Made by a program: the position numbers and the translations under genes. Positions 54,069 to 62,116 of a DNA stretch of 64,000 nt are shown here, one piece after another. The first letter of the stretch is position 1. Every line of letters starts with the position of its first letter. The notes beneath the pieces were generated by a model. It did not search any database. It worked only from the letters and a program-made list of their open reading frames with translations, and was not told where the DNA came from. This stretch comes from Gemmatimonadota bacterium (GTDB taxonomy: Bacteria > Gemmatimonadota > Gemmatimonadetes > Longimicrobiales > Longimicrobiaceae): contig JAQBQD010000160.1 in the NCBI GenBank assembly GCA_028287185.1, positions 1 through 64,000 on the forward strand, written 5' to 3'.

Positions 54069-55418
54069 ATGAGATACACAGTCGTCGGCGCGCTCGCGCT
54101 CGGGCTCGCCCTGTCCGCCTCGCATGCCGCGGGGGCACAACGGACGACGCCCCGGGCGAGGCCCCCCGCCGCGCCCGTCTCCACCGCGCCCGCGGCGGCC
54201 GCGGACGCCGCCGCATCGTCGCTGCCGATGGCGGGGGCGGAGAAGCAGTTCTTCCAGGACGCCGCCCGCACGGCGTGGACGTACGTGGACCGGCAGACCA
54301 ACGCCTCGTCGGGCCTGGTCAACTCCGTCGCCAACTACCACTTCACCACCATGTGGGACATCGGCAGCGGGCTGCTGGCGCTCTACTCGGCGGGGCAGCT
54401 GGGGCTGGTGCCGGCGGCGGACTACGACCGGCGAATGCGGCTGGCGCTGCACACGCTGGCCACCACGCGCATGTACGACAACGCGGCGTTCAACAAGAAC
54501 TACGACACCCGAACCGGCGCCATGGCCGGGCGAAACGGCACCGAGAGCGAGGGCGCCGACCGCGGCTACGGCTGGTCGGCGCTGGACCTGGGCCGCCTGC
54601 TGGTGGCGCTGAAGGTGATCGACGCCAACCAGCCCCAGTACCACGCGGACGTCCAGCAGGTGGTGGGACGCCTCGCGTTCGACCGGCTCGTGCGCGACGG
54701 GTACCTGAGCGGCGAGGACGTGGCGCCCCGCTCGCGCCGCGCCCGGCGCTACCAGGAGGGCAAGATCGGCTACGAGCAGTACTCCGCCATGGGCTACGCC
54801 GCCTGGCAGCACCGGCCGGACCGGGCGCTCAGCCTGGCCGAGAACACGTATCCCATCACCGTGCTGGGGGTGCCGCTGCTGATGGACAAGCGCGGCGGCA
54901 AGCTCACCAGCGAGCCCTTCCTGATGGCCGGCCTGGAGATGGGATGGACGCCGGAGATGCGCGAGCTGTCGTGGCGCCTTCTGGCCGCGCAGGAGGCCCG
55001 CTTCCGGCAGACGGGCAAGGTCACGCTGGTGAGCGAGGACGCGCTGAACCGCCCGCCGTACTTCCTCTACTACTCGGTCTACTCCGACGGCGAGGCGTTC
55101 AAGGTGGAGCCGCCCGAGGGCGCCCCCCCGGGAGACACCCCGCGCACCGTGAGCACCAAGGCCGCCTTCGGCTGGCACGCGCTGCTGCCCAGCCCGTACA
55201 CCTGGCGCGCGCTGCAGATGGTCTCCGGCGCCCGCACGTCCGAGGGCTGGGGCGCCGGCGTCTTCGAGGACAACGGCCGCATCTCCGGCGCGACCAACGT
55301 GAACACCGCCGCCATGGTGCTGGAGGCCTCCCTGTACGTCATGCGCGGAAAGCCCCTGGTGGAGCCCGCGTCCGCGCCCCCGCTCGCCACCGCGCCGGCG
55401 GCCGGCGCGCAGCATTGA
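54069..55418 (+). CDS. DUF3131 secreted protein, divergent from the polysaccharide genes
   Basis: Encodes 449 aa from the ATG at 54069. The first 186 nt of a longer frame starting at 53883 lack a signal peptide and are rejected. The signal sequence MRYTVVGALALGLALSASHAAGA is cleavable. A 40-residue Ala/Pro linker precedes the DUF3131 domain: AWTYVDRQTNASSGLVNSV, TTMWDIGSGLLALYSAGQLG, DRGYGWSALDLGRLLVALK, with Trp/Tyr-rich helices that suggest a glucoamylase-like alpha/alpha barrel. The family is of unknown activity and often lies near polysaccharide genes. No Shine-Dalgarno is visible. It may modify or shield the same polymer. Confidence 0.8.
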   Translation: MRYTVVGALALGLALSASHAAGAQRTTPRARPPAAPVSTAPAAAADAAASSLPMAGAEKQFFQDAARTAWTYVDRQTNASSGLVNSVANYHFTTMWDIGSGLLALYSAGQLGLVPAADYDRRMRLALHTLATTRMYDNAAFNKNYDTRTGAMAGRNGTESEGADRGYGWSALDLGRLLVALKVIDANQPQYHADVQQVVGRLAFDRLVRDGYLSGEDVAPRSRRARRYQEGKIGYEQYSAMGYAAWQHRPDRALSLAENTYPITVLGVPLLMDKRGGKLTSEPFLMAGLEMGWTPEMRELSWRLLAAQEARFRQTGKVTLVSEDALNRPPYFLYYSVYSDGEAFKVEPPEGAPPGDTPRTVSTKAAFGWHALLPSPYTWRALQMVSGARTSEGWGAGVFEDNGRISGATNVNTAAMVLEASLYVMRGKPLVEPASAPPLATAPAAGAQH

Positions 55419-55629
55419 GCCGGTGCCCCCGGTCCGCCGGCCTGCGATCCGGTGCTCCGGCCCTCGTCCAGGGAGCGAGATCCGGATCGCAGCCGGACGG
55501 GACGCGCGGCTTCCGGTTTGCCAGCTCCGAAGCCCTACGTCGCCCCGGTGGGGCGGGGAACTACGCCATCGGGTGTTCGATGCTACGCCGCCCCCGCGGT
55601 GGATGCGTGGCGTCGCGAGGAGGGATATT

Positions 55630-55650
55630 GACTGCGTGGGATACGCAGTC
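55630..55650. promoter_or_regulatory. Dyad upstream of the YiaAB-like gene
   Basis: Perfect 8-bp arms GACTGCGT/ACGCAGTC around GGGAT, 24 nt before the start codon. It is close enough to be in the 5' leader or an operator, but its function is unproven. Confidence 0.4.
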
Positions 55651-55674
55651 CGTCATCCACCTCGGGAGGACCCC

Positions 55675-55953
55675 ATGGAAGACAGCCCGGCCATCCAGCG
55701 CGATTCCGCCTCGTGGCTCTTCTTCGTTCGCGCGTCGTTCGCGCTGGCTCTCGCCGCCAACATCGCCGGCATCGTCTTCTTGCCAGTGGAGGCGTGGATC
55801 CGCGGCTACCTGGCGATGGGCCTCATGTTCGTGGTCGGCAGCGCCATCACCCTCACCAAGACGCTGCGCGACGACCACGAAGCCGGCAAGCTCCTCAACC
55901 GCATCGCCGAGGTGAAGACGACCCGGCTCCTCAAGGAATACGACGTCGCCTGA
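55675..55953 (+). CDS. YiaA/YiaB-like two-helix membrane protein
   Basis: Encodes 92 aa. ATG at 55675 follows GGGAGGA. Two membrane helices (WLFFVRASFALALAANIAGIVFL; YLAMGLMFVVGSAITLTKTL) are separated by a short loop containing EAWIRG. This is the size and layout of YiaAB-domain proteins. The C-terminal tail is charged (DDHEAGKLLNRIAEVKTTRLLKEY). The function of the family is unknown. Upstream there is a GACTGCGT/ACGCAGTC dyad at 55630-55650. Confidence 0.75.
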   Translation: MEDSPAIQRDSASWLFFVRASFALALAANIAGIVFLPVEAWIRGYLAMGLMFVVGSAITLTKTLRDDHEAGKLLNRIAEVKTTRLLKEYDVA

Positions 55954-56024
55954 CCCACGCACGGCCAATCCCCCAGCATCGGCCGAACGCCAGCCGCTCC
56001 GCGGGTCGTCAGCACGACCCCCGC

Positions 56025-56059
56025 CGCGCGCGGTGACGACGGCGGCGCGCGCGGTGACG
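56025..56059. repeat. Short direct repeat in a gap
   Basis: Two copies of CGCGCGCGGTGACG start 21 nt apart (56025 and 56046), inside a 325-bp gap that also holds stem-loops downstream. Confidence 0.5.
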
Positions 56060-56115
56060 GCGGCGCCGCGCCGGAGCCTGCAGTCTGCGAAGGCAGACGT
56101 CGTGTGTCCGCTGCA

Positions 56116-56158
56116 GCGACTGTAGTCGCCCGTCGACTTTGGGTTCGACGGCAGTCGC
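56116..56158. repeat. Nested stem-loop in a gap
   Basis: Outer arms GCGACTG/CAGTCGC (56116-56122, 56152-56158) enclose inner arms CGTCGA/TCGACG (56131-56136, 56145-56150). It lies just upstream (plus orientation) of the terminator at 56170 and is not clearly part of either neighbouring gene. Confidence 0.45.
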
Positions 56159-56169
56159 CCGAGAACACA

Positions 56170-56203
56170 GAGGGGAGCGCCTCCACCCGGAAGCGCTCCC
56201 CTC
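56170..56203 (-). terminator. Terminator after the carboxypeptidase gene
   Basis: An 11-bp stem GAGGGGAGCGC/GCGCTCCCCTC (56170-56180, 56193-56203) with a 12-nt loop, about 75 nt beyond the stop codon on the minus strand. It is symmetrical, so it could also serve the plus strand. Confidence 0.6.
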
Positions 56204-56278
56204 CGTCGATCCATCGGCTGATCCCGATCCGGGTTCCCATCCACCGATCGATCAACCGCCCGACCGCCCGACCGACCA

Positions 56279-57826
56279 TCACACCCCGTAGATCGGCCCC
56301 AGCTTCTCCCGCAGGTATGCGATCAGCGGCTCATGGCTCAGCGGCTGGCCGGTGATCCGCCGGCACAGCTCCGGGGCCGTGTACCGCCGGCCGTGCGCGT
56401 GCACGTTGGCGCGCAGCCAGCCCAGCAGCGGCGCGAAATCGCCTGCACGGATCTCCTCGTCCAGCGACGGCAGCTCGGCGCGGATCGTGGCCCAGAACTG
56501 CGCGGCGTACAGGTTTCCCAGGGTGTACGTGGGAAAGTAGCCGAACGCACCCATGGACCAGTGGATGTCCTGCATGCATCCCATGGCGTCGCTGGGCACC
56601 TCCAGCCCCAGGTCCGCGCGGATGCGGTCGTTCCAGGCGCCGGGCAGGTCCGCCACGGCCAGGTCGCCCGACAGCATCGCCAGCTCCAGGTCGAAGCGCA
56701 GCATGATGTGCAGGTTGTAGGTGGCCTCGTCGCTCTCGATGCGTACCAGGTTGGGCGCCACCACGTTCATCCCCCGCCACACCGTCTCCACGTCCAGCGC
56801 CTGCACCGCGGGCACCTCCACGTCGCGCTTCATCTGCGGCAGCGCCCATTCCCAGAACGGCCGCCCGCGCCCCACGAAGTTCTCCCACATGCGCGACTGG
56901 CTCTCGTGGATGCCGGTGCTCGTCGCCTCGCCCAGCGGCTGGCCGAAGCGCGCCGCCTTGGGCAGCCCCTGCTCGTACAGCCCGTGCCCGGCCTCGTGCA
57001 TCGACGCCGTGAGCGCGCCGGCGAGCTCGTCCTCGGAGTAGCGCGTGGTGAGCCGCGTGTCGCCCGGCCCGGGCGACTCGCAGAACGGGTGCGCCGACAC
57101 GTCCAGGCGCCCGGCCGAGAAGTCGAACCCCATGCGCTCCAGCACGCTGCGGTTGAACGCCGCCTGCCGCTCCACCGCGAGCGGGATGCTCTGCCACGAC
57201 GTGTCGGGCCTGTGCGGCGACTCGGCCACCGCGCGGATCAGCGGCGTCAGCTCTCCGCGGAGGGCCGTGAAGACGCGGCGCAGCTCGGCGGCGCGCATCC
57301 CGGGCTCGTAGTCTTCCAACAGCGCATCGTACGTCTCGCCGCCCTCTGGCACGCCCATGCACTCCGCGCGCTGCCGGTTCAGCCCCAGCAGGGTCACCAG
57401 GTGCGGCGCGAAGGCGGCGAAGTCGTTGCGCTCGCGGGCCTCGCGCCACGCGTGCATCCCCAGCGCGGACGCCTCCGCCAGCTCGCGCACCAGCGACGTG
57501 GGCAGCCGCGTCGCGCGTTCGTGGTCGTGGCGGATGGCGCGCAGGTTGGCCGCCTCGTCCTCGTCGCCCGTCACCGCCGTGTCCGCCTCGCACGCCGCGA
57601 TCAGCTCGCCCACGCGCGCCGAGATGAGCCGCTCGTGCGCCAGCGACGAGACGGCCGAAAGCTGCTCGGCCCGCAGCGGCGCTGCGGCGGGCGGCATGTA
57701 CGTCTCCTGGTCCCACCCCAGCGTTCCCGAGATGGACTGCAGCGTCGCGATGTGCCGCAGCTCGCGCTGAAGCTCCGCGTACGGCGAATCCACGGTCGAC
57801 ACCGGCGGCGAGGTGCTGTCGCTCAT
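56279..57826 (-). CDS. Metallocarboxypeptidase, family M32
   Basis: Encodes 515 aa. The start ATG at 57826 is preferred over the in-frame upstream frame to 57943, which is Arg-rich. The zinc site HEAGHGLYEQG (HExxH) and the downstream Glu in GIHESQSRMWENFVGR are intact. Hallmark sequences LGWDQETYMPP, then DVSAHPFCESPGPGDTRLTTRY and the C-terminal YFPTYTLGNLYAAQFW are typical. It removes C-terminal amino acids with broad specificity in the cytoplasm (no signal peptide). It stands alone, with terminators on its downstream side. Confidence 0.95.
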   Translation of the reverse strand: MSDSTSPPVSTVDSPYAELQRELRHIATLQSISGTLGWDQETYMPPAAAPLRAEQLSAVSSLAHERLISARVGELIAACEADTAVTGDEDEAANLRAIRHDHERATRLPTSLVRELAEASALGMHAWREARERNDFAAFAPHLVTLLGLNRQRAECMGVPEGGETYDALLEDYEPGMRAAELRRVFTALRGELTPLIRAVAESPHRPDTSWQSIPLAVERQAAFNRSVLERMGFDFSAGRLDVSAHPFCESPGPGDTRLTTRYSEDELAGALTASMHEAGHGLYEQGLPKAARFGQPLGEATSTGIHESQSRMWENFVGRGRPFWEWALPQMKRDVEVPAVQALDVETVWRGMNVVAPNLVRIESDEATYNLHIMLRFDLELAMLSGDLAVADLPGAWNDRIRADLGLEVPSDAMGCMQDIHWSMGAFGYFPTYTLGNLYAAQFWATIRAELPSLDEEIRAGDFAPLLGWLRANVHAHGRRYTAPELCRRITGQPLSHEPLIAYLREKLGPIYGV

Positions 57827-58200
57827 CAGGCTCCGGAAGCGCGGTTGATCGATGGATGACAAAAGCAGGCGTCCCGTCCGCATCCGCGGGAACCGCGAAC
57901 GGACGGGACCGTCGATGACACCTCGCGAGATCCGGGCCTCCACCGTCCACGCGGGTCGGGCACAGCCGAGCCGAGCGTCAGCGCCCGGCGGAGAACTTCG
58001 CTGCTCACCGCGAGTCCGCGAAGTCGGACTTTTCTCCTATGGCGGCCCCGGGTTTCCAACCCGCGGCTACGGAGGTCCGCCACCCCAGGCGAGCGCCTCC
58101 CACGAGCGGCGGCCGTCCGCGCCGCTACCATCCCAGCGAATCCATCAGGAATCGAGTCATTGCCCGAAATCCATCGTTCCGCGCGGGGAACGCCCGTGCA
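57827..58200. other. Gap containing intergenic repeat copy C
   Basis: About 375 bp between the carboxypeptidase and the end of purB. It contains the repeat at 58006-58076. No gene was recognised otherwise. Confidence 0.4.
58006..58076 (-). repeat. Dispersed intergenic repeat, copy C
   Basis: On the minus strand it reads GTAGCCGCGGGTTGGAAACC, then CGGGGCCGCCATAGGAGAA and a small GTCCG/CGGAC stem. This matches copies A (6109) and B (38084) block by block. Confidence 0.65.
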
Positions 58201-59637
58201 TCACACCCGCAGCTCCGGCGCGGCGCCGCCGTGGGCCTCGGGGTACCGGTCCAGCACGGGCTGCACCCACTCCGCGAGGAACTCGTCCACCTGCTGCGGT
58301 GCGCGGCCTACGTACAGCTCCGGGCGCAGGTCCTCCTCCAGCTCCGCGCGCGTCACGCCGAACGCGGGGTCCGCGGCGATGCGGTCCATCAGGTCGTTGG
58401 GGCGGCCGTGCATCTTCACCTCGCGGCCCGCCTCCACCGAGTGCACGCGCACGCGCTCGTGCAGGTCCTGCCGGTCGCCGCCGCGCTTGGCGGCGCGCAT
58501 CATCAGGTTCTCCGTCGCCATGAAGGGCAGCTCCTCCATCAGCCGCCGGCGGATCATCTCGGGATAGACCACCATCCCCGACGCCACGTTGTGCATCAGC
58601 AGCAGGATGGAATCGACCGCGAGGTAGCTCTCGGGCACCGCGATGCGCTTGTTGGCCGAGTCGTCCAGCGTGCGCTCGAACCACTGGCTGGCCGTGGTGA
58701 ACGCCGGGTCGCCCGTCAGCACGATCACGTGCCGCGCCAGCGCGTTCATCCGCTCGCAGCGCATGGGGTTGCGCTTGTACGGCATGGCGGAGGAGCCGAT
58801 CTGCTGCTCCTCGAACGGCTCCTCCACCTCCTTCAGGTGCGACAGCAGGCGCACGTCGTTGGCGAACTTGCTGGCCGACTGCGCCACGCCCGACATCGTG
58901 GCCAGGCAGGCCGCGTCCGTCTTGCGCGTGTAGGTCTGGCCCGAGACACCGTACAGCTTGTCGAAGCCCATCTTCTCCGCCACCCGGCGGTTCAGCCGCT
59001 CCACCTTCTCGCCGTCGCCCTCCAGCAGGTCCATGAACGACGCCTGCGTGCCCGTCGTCCCGCGCACGCCCAGGAACCGCATGCCGTCCAGCCGGAACTC
59101 GATCTCCTCCAGGTCCAGCAGAAGGTCCTGGATCCAGAGCGTCGCGCGCTTGCCCACCGTCGTCGGCTGCGCGGGCTGGAAGTGCGTGAACGCCAGCGTC
59201 GGCAGGTCGCGCCACCGCGCGGCGAACTCCGCCAGCGCGGCGACCGTCGCCACCAGCCGCGTCCGCACCAGCTTGAGGGCCTCGCGGTGCTGGATGAGGT
59301 CCGTGTTGTCGCCTACGTAGGCGCTCGTCGCGCCCAGGTGGATGATGGCCCGCGCCTCGGGTGCCTGCTCGCCCAGGTGGTGCACGTGCGCCATCACGTC
59401 GTGCCGGAGCTGGCGCTCCAACTCCGCCGCGCGCTTCAGGTCGAAGTCGTCCAGGTGCGCGCCGAGAGCCGCGATCGCCTCGTCCGGGATCGGCAGCCCC
59501 AGCTCCTTCTCCGCCACCGCCAGCGCCAGCCACAGCCGCCGCCAGGTGCCGAACTTGAACTTCGCCGAGAAGATGAGCGACATCTCGGGCGACGCGTACC
59601 GCTCGGTCAGCGGGTTGCTGTATCGGTCGATGGACAT
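58201..59637 (-). CDS. purB: Adenylosuccinate lyase
   Basis: Encodes 478 aa from the ATG at 59637 (GAGG upstream). The fumarase/aspartase superfamily signature GSSAMPYKRNPMRCERM is intact, with the flexible catalytic Ser. Others are HLGATSAYVGDNTDL and FTHFQPAQPTTVGKRA (catalytic His region). Length and sequence (LDGMRFLGVRGTTGTQASFM) are closer to the metazoan-type than to the ~430-456 aa bacterial form. It cleaves SAICAR to AICAR and adenylosuccinate to AMP in purine synthesis. No other pur genes are adjacent. Confidence 0.96.
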   Translation of the reverse strand: MSIDRYSNPLTERYASPEMSLIFSAKFKFGTWRRLWLALAVAEKELGLPIPDEAIAALGAHLDDFDLKRAAELERQLRHDVMAHVHHLGEQAPEARAIIHLGATSAYVGDNTDLIQHREALKLVRTRLVATVAALAEFAARWRDLPTLAFTHFQPAQPTTVGKRATLWIQDLLLDLEEIEFRLDGMRFLGVRGTTGTQASFMDLLEGDGEKVERLNRRVAEKMGFDKLYGVSGQTYTRKTDAACLATMSGVAQSASKFANDVRLLSHLKEVEEPFEEQQIGSSAMPYKRNPMRCERMNALARHVIVLTGDPAFTTASQWFERTLDDSANKRIAVPESYLAVDSILLLMHNVASGMVVYPEMIRRRLMEELPFMATENLMMRAAKRGGDRQDLHERVRVHSVEAGREVKMHGRPNDLMDRIAADPAFGVTRAELEEDLRPELYVGRAPQQVDEFLAEWVQPVLDRYPEAHGGAAPELRV

Positions 59638-59934
59638 CACTGCCTCTACTTTATGTGAATGCGCCTGCGTCCAACCGCTGGCGCCCCGATCTCCGCGGAA
59701 GCCCCGGCCGATGCGGCCTCGACGACTTGTCCCTCCGCCACGAAGCCTAGAACGACGTGGTGGCCCGCCGTCGCTCACCGCCACGCGTGGGATGGCGGGT
59801 CTCCGTCGACGAAGCCTCACGCCGCGCGCGGTCGAGCGATCCCCACCACGCACCGAACCATCGACCCGGACCGAACTTCGATCCCCGGAGGAACCCCTGC
59901 CGTACTTACCCCCTCCCGCTTGCGGGTGAAGCCC

Positions 59935-60744
59935 CTACTTCACCAGCCGAGGCCCGCTCGGATTCCGCGGCCGCGCCAGCGCCGGCCCGGTCGGATACGT
60001 CACGTTGTTCAGGAACAGGCCCTCCGGCGGTGCGGGCGGCGAGGTCTCCTTGCCGGCGTCGCCGCGCAGCAGGGCGTCCAGGTCCTCCACGGGACGCTGC
60101 GCCAGGCCCACGTCCACCATCGTGCCGACGAGGTAGCGCACCATGTGGTGCAGGAAGCGGTTGGCGGTGACGTGGAACTCCAGGCCCACGCCCTCCCACT
60201 CGGCCCAGCGCGCCTCCGTCACGGTGCAGCGGTCGCCGCGCTCCTCCTGGCCCGCCTTGGCGAACGCCTTGAACGAGTGGTCGCCCACGATGCGGGCGGC
60301 GGCGCGCTCCATGGTGCCCAGGTCCACGGGCCGGGCCAGCGCCCAGCAGAAGGGCGCGCGGAAGGGCGAGTCCGCCTCGGGCGCCAGGCCCAGGCGGTAC
60401 ACGTAGGATCGGGCGAGGGCGTCGTAGCGGGGGTGGAAGCGGGGGGCGGCGGGCTCCGCGTCGGCCACCCACACGTCGTCGGGCAGCAGCGCGTTCATGG
60501 CGCGGCGCAGCGCGCTGGCGCTCCAGCGCACGGGCACGTCCACCGCGGCCACCTGCCCCAGCGCATGCACGCCGCGGTCCGTGCGGCCCGAGCCGATCAC
60601 GGTGCAGGGCTGGTTCACGAGGCGGGCGACCACCTTCTCCACCTCGCCCTGCACGGTCCGCTGGTCGGGCTGCACCTGCCACCCGTGGAAGGCGCGGCCG
60701 TCGTAGTGCAGGGTGAAGCGGATGCGGTGCGATTCGGAGTCCAT
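59935..60744 (-). CDS. truA: tRNA pseudouridine synthase A
   Basis: Encodes 269 aa from ATG 60744; the in-frame upstream extension (to 60852) lies across the divergent promoter and is rejected. The catalytic Asp is in GSGRTDRGVHALGQ. Other hallmarks are RFTLHYDGRAFHGWQVQP, VEKVVARLV, MNALLPDDVWV, FHPRYDALARSYVYR and FLHHMVRYLVGTMVDVG. It makes pseudouridine 38-40 in tRNA anticodon arms. It is divergent from the GAF/trpD transcript. Confidence 0.96.
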   Translation of the reverse strand: MDSESHRIRFTLHYDGRAFHGWQVQPDQRTVQGEVEKVVARLVNQPCTVIGSGRTDRGVHALGQVAAVDVPVRWSASALRRAMNALLPDDVWVADAEPAAPRFHPRYDALARSYVYRLGLAPEADSPFRAPFCWALARPVDLGTMERAAARIVGDHSFKAFAKAGQEERGDRCTVTEARWAEWEGVGLEFHVTANRFLHHMVRYLVGTMVDVGLAQRPVEDLDALLRGDAGKETSPPAPPEGLFLNNVTYPTGPALARPRNPSGPRLVK

Positions 60745-60817
60745 GGGCGCGGAAACTAGGGGTGGGGGGCGCAGTGTCAAGCGAGCGCCATGCAGCCGTA
60801 ACCAGCCGTTCCTTCGA

Positions 60818-60846
60818 TTGACACCACCGGCGGGCGGGTCTATTGT
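60818..60846 (+). promoter_or_regulatory. Promoter of the GAF-trpD unit
   Basis: Perfect TTGACA (60818-60823), 17-nt spacer, TATTGT (60841-60846). The start codon at 60893 lies 46 nt downstream of the -10 box. One of the strongest promoters in the window. Confidence 0.8.
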
Positions 60847-60892
60847 TGCCATCAGCCCCCAGCCCGAAGACCGCTCTCAGCCCCACCTGAAG

Positions 60893-62116
60893 ATGCGCTT
60901 CTCCGTTCGGCTCCACGACGCCGTGGACACGGACACGGTGCTGCGGCGATTCCTTCCCGTCCTCTCCGGAGAGCGGGGCGAGCGCCGCGTCGCCTTCGCC
61001 GAGTACGACGCCGCCACCGAGACCCTCGTCCACCGCTGGTCCACCGCCGCCGACGGCGCGGGCGACGTGGAGGACGGGCCCATCTCGGTGGAGCCCGCGC
61101 GCATCCACTCGCTGCTGGCCGACGACGCGGGCGGCGACCGCCCCCTGCGCCCGGCGGACGGCGCCCCCGCGTGGGTGCTGCGCGACCTGCTTCCCGGGCT
61201 GGACCCCGAGCGCAACTGGGTGCGCACGCGCGCCGTCTCGCACGAGGGGCGCTGGCTGGGGGTGCTGCTGCTGGCGACCCCGCGGCGCTGGTGGCTGCCG
61301 AAGAAGAGCGACGAGTCCATGCAGGCCGGCGGCGACGTGCTGGAGCTGTGCCTGGGGCGCGCCTACGCGCTCCGCGGCGGGCCGGGGATGTTCGGCGGCA
61401 TCTCGGCGCTGGCCGTCAGCTCGTCCGAGCGGGTGCGGGTGCAGGAGCGCGAGATCCAGGACGCCCGGGCCGCGCTGGACGCCTGCCGGCTCAAGCTGGA
61501 GGCCATGGAGAGCGCCGCGGGCAGCGCCACCGAGATGCTGATCGACGCGCACGTCGAGCTGGACCGGCGCGGCACCCGCGTGAAGCAGCAGACGCGCCTG
61601 CTCTACCTTCTCCGCCAGCTCCTGGAGCGCAACGCGGCCGGCATCGACGCGCCGGGGCTGGCGGCGGAGATCGTGCGCACCGTGGCCGAGGCGTTCGAGG
61701 GGCACCGCTGCTCCATCCTGCTGCTCTCCCCGGGCGGCGGGCCGCCGGAGCTACGCGTGGGCGCCGCCGTCGGCTTTCCCAGCGAGGTGGACCACGGCCT
61801 GGTGCGCATTCCCGTCGGCCGCGGCATCTCGGGCGAGGTGGCGCGCAGCAACACCGCCGTCGTCGTCCGCGACCCGGACGAGGCGGCCGCGCTGCCCACC
61901 GTGGGCGACGAGTGGTACACCGGCACCGCCTTCGTCTCGCTGCCCCTCATCAGCCGCGGGCGCGTGCTGGGCGTTCTGAACCTCACCAACTTCCGCGAGG
62001 GCACCATCGACAACTCCGAGCTGGAGCAGCTCCGGCTGGTGGCGCTCTGCGTGGGCCTGGTGGCCGACCACGCCCGCCTGGCCGAGCGCCTGTTCGGAGA
62101 GCCGGCCGAGGGATGA
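60893..62116 (+). CDS. GAF-domain protein translationally coupled to trpD
   Basis: Encodes 407 aa from ATG 60893, just downstream of a strong promoter. An in-frame extension from 60713 would run through the promoter. Residues 1-180 form an uncharacterised N-terminal part that resembles a divergent GAF-like fold (SHEGRWLGVLLLATPRRWWL). A coiled coil spans about 190-240 (ERVRVQEREIQDARAALDAC). A standard GAF domain follows at 245-400 (EIVRTVAEAFEGHRCSILLL, GRGISGEVARSN, VSLPLISRGRVLGVLNLTN). It has no output domain, so it may act by protein contact. Its stop overlaps the trpD start by 4 nt. Confidence 0.75.
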   Translation: MRFSVRLHDAVDTDTVLRRFLPVLSGERGERRVAFAEYDAATETLVHRWSTAADGAGDVEDGPISVEPARIHSLLADDAGGDRPLRPADGAPAWVLRDLLPGLDPERNWVRTRAVSHEGRWLGVLLLATPRRWWLPKKSDESMQAGGDVLELCLGRAYALRGGPGMFGGISALAVSSSERVRVQEREIQDARAALDACRLKLEAMESAAGSATEMLIDAHVELDRRGTRVKQQTRLLYLLRQLLERNAAGIDAPGLAAEIVRTVAEAFEGHRCSILLLSPGGGPPELRVGAAVGFPSEVDHGLVRIPVGRGISGEVARSNTAVVVRDPDEAAALPTVGDEWYTGTAFVSLPLISRGRVLGVLNLTNFREGTIDNSELEQLRLVALCVGLVADHARLAERLFGEPAEG

